Assembly: GCA_022758985.1 (NCBI GenBank) | Contig: JAEMQC010000023.1 | Span: 1-8,298 of the forward strand | Source: Campylobacteraceae bacterium | GTDB lineage: Bacteria; Campylobacterota; Campylobacteria; Campylobacterales; UBA6016 | DNA length: 8,298 nucleotides | Direction: 5' to 3' | In this document: one piece after another, positions 6,224 through 8,298 of the stretch | How the letters are laid out: the number at the start of each line of letters is the position of its first letter | Numbering within the stretch: the first letter of the stretch is position 1 | Position numbers and translations under genes: made by a program | Notes under the pieces: generated by a model | Told to the model about the DNA's origin: nothing | The model's input: only the letters and a program-made list of their open reading frames with translations | The model's database searches: none

Positions 6224-6882
6224 GAAAGCTCTTTTAGTCTGGAGGCTATCAACTCTTTTTTATTTTTGTCTTTTGTGTTTTTATAAAGCCACTCCAGCTC
6301 TCTTTTTAGCTCCGCTTTTTTTGCGTTTTCATCGGCTGCAAAGGCAAGTATATCGATAAGAAAATCGTCCACTTTCATTACTCCGAATACCCCGTTAAAT
6401 TCAGGATGGGAAAATACTTCTACGGCTAGCTTTTTTAGCATCTCTTTGTTTGGCGTTTCGCTCGTAAGCTCTATCGTCATCTTTAGATATTTGAGCCGAA
6501 ACTCGTTTGGATGCAAAATGAGAGCCCTGTCTATAATTTCGTATGCCGCTTTTTTATCTTTTGCTATCGTGGCAAGATATGACACTCCATAGTTGATGGC
6601 ATGGTAAAAAGATGGGTCAAGGGAGGCTATCGTGAGAAATGCGGCGCGCATCTCTTCTTTATCTACGTTTTGACTTCCGCCCCGCCCAAGTTCACCTATT
6701 TTGGTGGATTCTAGCCATGCAAAATCGGCAACAAAGGGGCTAAAGCTTCCGAGTACAGCCTTTGAGATTTGTGGATTCGAGTATAGCAGGCTATTTTCTT
6801 TTTTTTGTTCTTTAGCCGTCGGATTGAATATAAAATACAAAAAAGCCAATAAAATCGGCGCAATAAGGGCTGCTTTAGCCAA
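6220..6882 (-). CDS. Membrane-anchored TPR-like protein next to an ABC transporter
   Basis: A 220-residue protein has one N-terminal membrane helix (about 4-20, ALIAPILLAFLYFIF) and a helical domain presumably outside the cytoplasm. Residues 45-60 (LGSFSPFVADFAWLEST) match a stretch common in membrane-anchored TPR proteins encoded with ABC transporters in Delta- and Campylobacterota, where the pattern is roughly LVADLLWLRA. Around 85-125, LDPSFYHAINYG and RALILHPNEFRLKYLK look like TPR helix pairs, and the Lys-rich end KKELIASRLKEL is also typical of that family. The start is TTG at 6880-6882 with AGAGG at 6892-6896; the first ATG would be residue 78, beyond the anchor, so TTG is needed. It overlaps the permease gene by 8 nt and priA by 4 nt. 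Its likely role is a structural partner of the ABC transporter; this is inferred from context, and no substrate can be named. Confidence 0.75.
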   Translation of the reverse strand: MAKAALIAPILLAFLYFIFNPTAKEQKKENSLLYSNPQISKAVLGSFSPFVADFAWLESTKIGELGRGGSQNVDKEEMRAAFLTIASLDPSFYHAINYGVSYLATIAKDKKAAYEIIDRALILHPNEFRLKYLKMTIELTSETPNKEMLKKLAVEVFSHPEFNGVFGVMKVDDFLIDILAFAADENAKKAELKRELEWLYKNTKDKNKKELIASRLKELS

Positions 6883-7624
6883 CTTTTAGAGCCTCTTTTT
6901 TGAACTTTATATATGCGGCAAAATACAAAAGTGCGCCATATATCGCAAAATAAGAAACGGCAAATATCAGTTTATTGCCGTGGGTGTCGGTGGACAACGG
7001 GTCAAAAAATGAAAAATTAGGCAAAGCGTAATATATGACGTATGATACTGCTTGCAGTAATGCCCCGCCATCTTTTGCGTACAACATCAATTCGTCTGCC
7101 CCGCTCCCTATAAAAAATAGAAATACAGAGTAAATGATTGCATTTGTATTTGACACGTAGCGAGCCAAAGCCAGCGCCGTAAATGAGAGTAGTGTGCTGC
7201 AAAAAGAGCCTAAAAATAGTTTTTGGGCAAATTCGCTTTTTAAGCCATCTGCAAAAACAGATAAAAACAAGAAGTCAAAGACAAAAAAAACTACAAAAAT
7301 TCCAAGCAAAAGACAAAATAGCGCCAAAAATAAAGAGAGCAGATATTTGCTTCTTGTGTAGCCAAGTAGAGTAAAGACAAATAGTCCGCCCTTTCTCTCT
7401 TTTTCCATTAATAAAAACGGATAAAACACCGCAGCAAGTAGCATTATGAACTCCTCGGAAGCGAGCAAGGCATCTTCTAGTAGGCGGTATTTGACTGCGA
7501 TATTGATATCGCTAAGCGAAAGCGACAAGACTAAAAATATTGACGCTATCACCAAAAAAAGTCCCGTAGCCCGTTCACTCAGAAGCGATTTTAGAATAAA
7601 TCTTGTAGTCGATACGACCCTCAT
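6875..7624 (-). CDS. ABC-2 type (NosY-like) transporter permease
   Basis: A 249-residue integral membrane protein with six or seven hydrophobic segments (about 21-38, 57-73, 94-124, 137-154, 162-176, 188-202, 219-239). Its layout fits ABC-2 permeases of the NosY/multicopper-maturation type: an early polar segment MEKERKGGLF (73-82) between helices, where these proteins usually carry E(R)xxGT, and a late ALPNFSFFDP (200-209) resembling the LPNF-x-x-FD loop common in the group. It starts at ATG 7622-7624 with GGAG at 7633-7636, and the ATGA overlap with the ATPase stop shows translational coupling. It would form the membrane channel for the ATPase encoded upstream. The substrate is unknown; there is no nos cluster, copper site or lipoprotein gene in view, so I would not call it nosY. 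Confidence 0.85.
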   Translation of the reverse strand: MRVVSTTRFILKSLLSERATGLFLVIASIFLVLSLSLSDINIAVKYRLLEDALLASEEFIMLLAAVFYPFLLMEKERKGGLFVFTLLGYTRSKYLLSLFLALFCLLLGIFVVFFVFDFLFLSVFADGLKSEFAQKLFLGSFCSTLLSFTALALARYVSNTNAIIYSVFLFFIGSGADELMLYAKDGGALLQAVSYVIYYALPNFSFFDPLSTDTHGNKLIFAVSYFAIYGALLYFAAYIKFKKEALKVG

Positions 7625-8223
7625 ATACTTATCTCCGGTCTGTTCTCAAAAAATAGCTTTTTTAGCTCTTCAAGGCTTTGCGGCTTGCCCTTGTATGCCA
7701 CTTTACCCTCTTTGAGTATCCATACCTCTTTTTGGAATTTATAGGCAAACTCCAGTGAGTGCGTAGAGATGATAAATTCACATCTATCTTTTAGCCCCAG
7801 CAGATACGCCTCAATCTCTTCACGCCCGAAAGGGTCAAGACCGCTCGTTGGCTCATCAAGTATCACGGTGGCAGGGTCGCCAAATAGAGAGAGAGACAAG
7901 AGAAGCCGCTGTTTCATCCCCTTTGAGTATTTTTTGATTTTTAGGTTTTTGTCTATACGTAGTCCGACTTTGGCGAGCTCTGTTGCGGTGTCATATGCTT
8001 TGATACCCCTACTATCGGCAAGCAGGGCAAAATAATCCTGTGCGCATAAGCCTCCGTCCAAAAGCGCAGCCTCCGGTGCATATCCGACTGCATTCAGGTC
8101 AATCTTTGGCGCATCTTTTGCCAGTTCTGCCAGATATGGGTGTGACGAGTTTGATGGATAAAATCCCAAAAGATAGTTGATAAGCGTGCTCTTGCCGGCT
8201 CCGTTGTGTCCTAGAAGTACCAT
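7621..8223 (-). CDS. ABC transporter ATP-binding protein, N-terminally short
   Basis: A 200-residue ABC ATPase of the CcmA/NosF type, the energy-supplying subunit for the permease encoded next to it. Motifs in order: Walker A GHNGAGKST (5-13), Q-loop region VGYAPEAALL (46-55, with Pro-Glu where many ABC proteins have Gln, as is common in this type), signature YSKGMKQRL (99-107), Walker B TVILDEPTSGLD (119-130) and H-loop STH (153-155). The C-terminus (about 165-200) is complete. The N-terminus is odd: it starts four residues before Walker A, so the usual first 25 to 35 residues, with two beta strands and the A-loop aromatic that stacks on adenine, are missing. An in-frame TAA lies directly before the ATG, and none of the three frames in the 75 bases upstream encodes anything like that region. 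No Shine-Dalgarno is present; a promoter abuts the start. It overlaps the permease gene by 4 nt. Confidence 0.9.
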   Translation of the reverse strand: MVLLGHNGAGKSTLINYLLGFYPSNSSHPYLAELAKDAPKIDLNAVGYAPEAALLDGGLCAQDYFALLADSRGIKAYDTATELAKVGLRIDKNLKIKKYSKGMKQRLLLSLSLFGDPATVILDEPTSGLDPFGREEIEAYLLGLKDRCEFIISTHSLEFAYKFQKEVWILKEGKVAYKGKPQSLEELKKLFFENRPEISI

Positions 8224-8229
8224 TTATCT

Positions 8230-8259
8230 ATTATATCCAAGCGGCTATTTTGAAGTCAA
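8230..8259 (-). promoter_or_regulatory. Strong sigma-70 promoter abutting the ABC ATPase start
   Basis: The minus strand has TTGACT (8254-8259), an 18-nt spacer and TATAAT (8230-8235): five of six and six of six matches. Only AGATAA separates the -10 from the ATG at 8221-8223, so transcription should begin at or within a base or two of the A of ATG. This would give a leaderless mRNA for the whole six-gene operon, consistent with the missing Shine-Dalgarno. Confidence 0.7.
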
Positions 8260-8274
8260 GGAAGTGTGGAGTTT

Positions 8275-8298
8275 GTGAAGATTGTGATTTGTGGCAGA
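8275..8298 (+). CDS. Possible start of a divergent gene, cut by the window edge
   Basis: A GTG at 8275 opens a frame reading V-K-I-V-I-C-G-R to the edge, the hydrophobic-strand-then-glycine opening typical of Rossmann or P-loop proteins. AAGGAAG at 8258-8264 could serve as ribosome site with 10-nt spacing. Eight codons are too few to name a family. If real, the gene is divergent from the ABC operon with 51 bp between the starts, and its ribosome site touches the -35 of the ABC promoter. Confidence 0.35.

Overview
The window looks like chromosome from a member of the Campylobacterota (epsilonproteobacteria, Campylobacter-like). This is inference from a short-form PriA of about 611 residues, a moderately AT-rich base composition, tight operons with frequent TTG starts, and the general look of the proteins; no marker in the window fixes the species. 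There is no rRNA, CRISPR array, transposase or integrase.

Left part, plus strand (1-1322). A possible tail of an upstream gene is followed by a two-gene unit: an unrecognised 131-residue, probably helical protein overlaps by 17 nt a short Mrp/ApbC-type deviant-Walker ATPase of 273 residues. That ATPase keeps its nucleotide-binding motifs but has no N-terminal MIP18 (DUF59) domain, and neither protein of the pair contains a single cysteine. The Mrp is therefore unlikely to be a classical Fe-S carrier.

Middle (1319-2100), minus strand. A conserved-looking gene runs toward mrp and shares its stop site: CTAG at 1319-1322 gives a TAG on each strand. Its ATG with an excellent Shine-Dalgarno lies at 1905-1907, but the reading frame is interrupted by a run of seven A (minus strand) at 1829-1835. 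Removing one A restores a 195-codon protein. Upstream of it is a complete tRNA-Ala (GGC anticodon, CCA encoded) with its own -10 box.

Right part (2098-8223), minus strand. Six tightly packed genes form one apparent operon read from right to left: ABC ATPase, ABC-2 type permease, membrane-anchored TPR-like protein, PriA, PIN-PhoH ATPase, and a cation diffusion facilitator. Junctions are 4-nt or 8-nt overlaps or gaps of 1 to 9 nt, and three of the six start with TTG. The first three genes plausibly form one exporter-type complex. PriA restarts collapsed replication forks, the PhoH protein is probably an RNA-acting ATPase/nuclease, and the CDF protein exports divalent metal. The ABC ATPase begins directly at its Walker A strand, and a near-consensus sigma-70 promoter abuts its ATG, which suggests a leaderless mRNA and a missing N-terminus. 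At the right edge a possible divergent plus-strand gene begins.

The most notable points are the cysteine-free Mrp with its unknown partner, the A7 frameshift, the N-terminally short ABC ATPase with a promoter touching its start codon, and the altered Walker residues in the PhoH protein.
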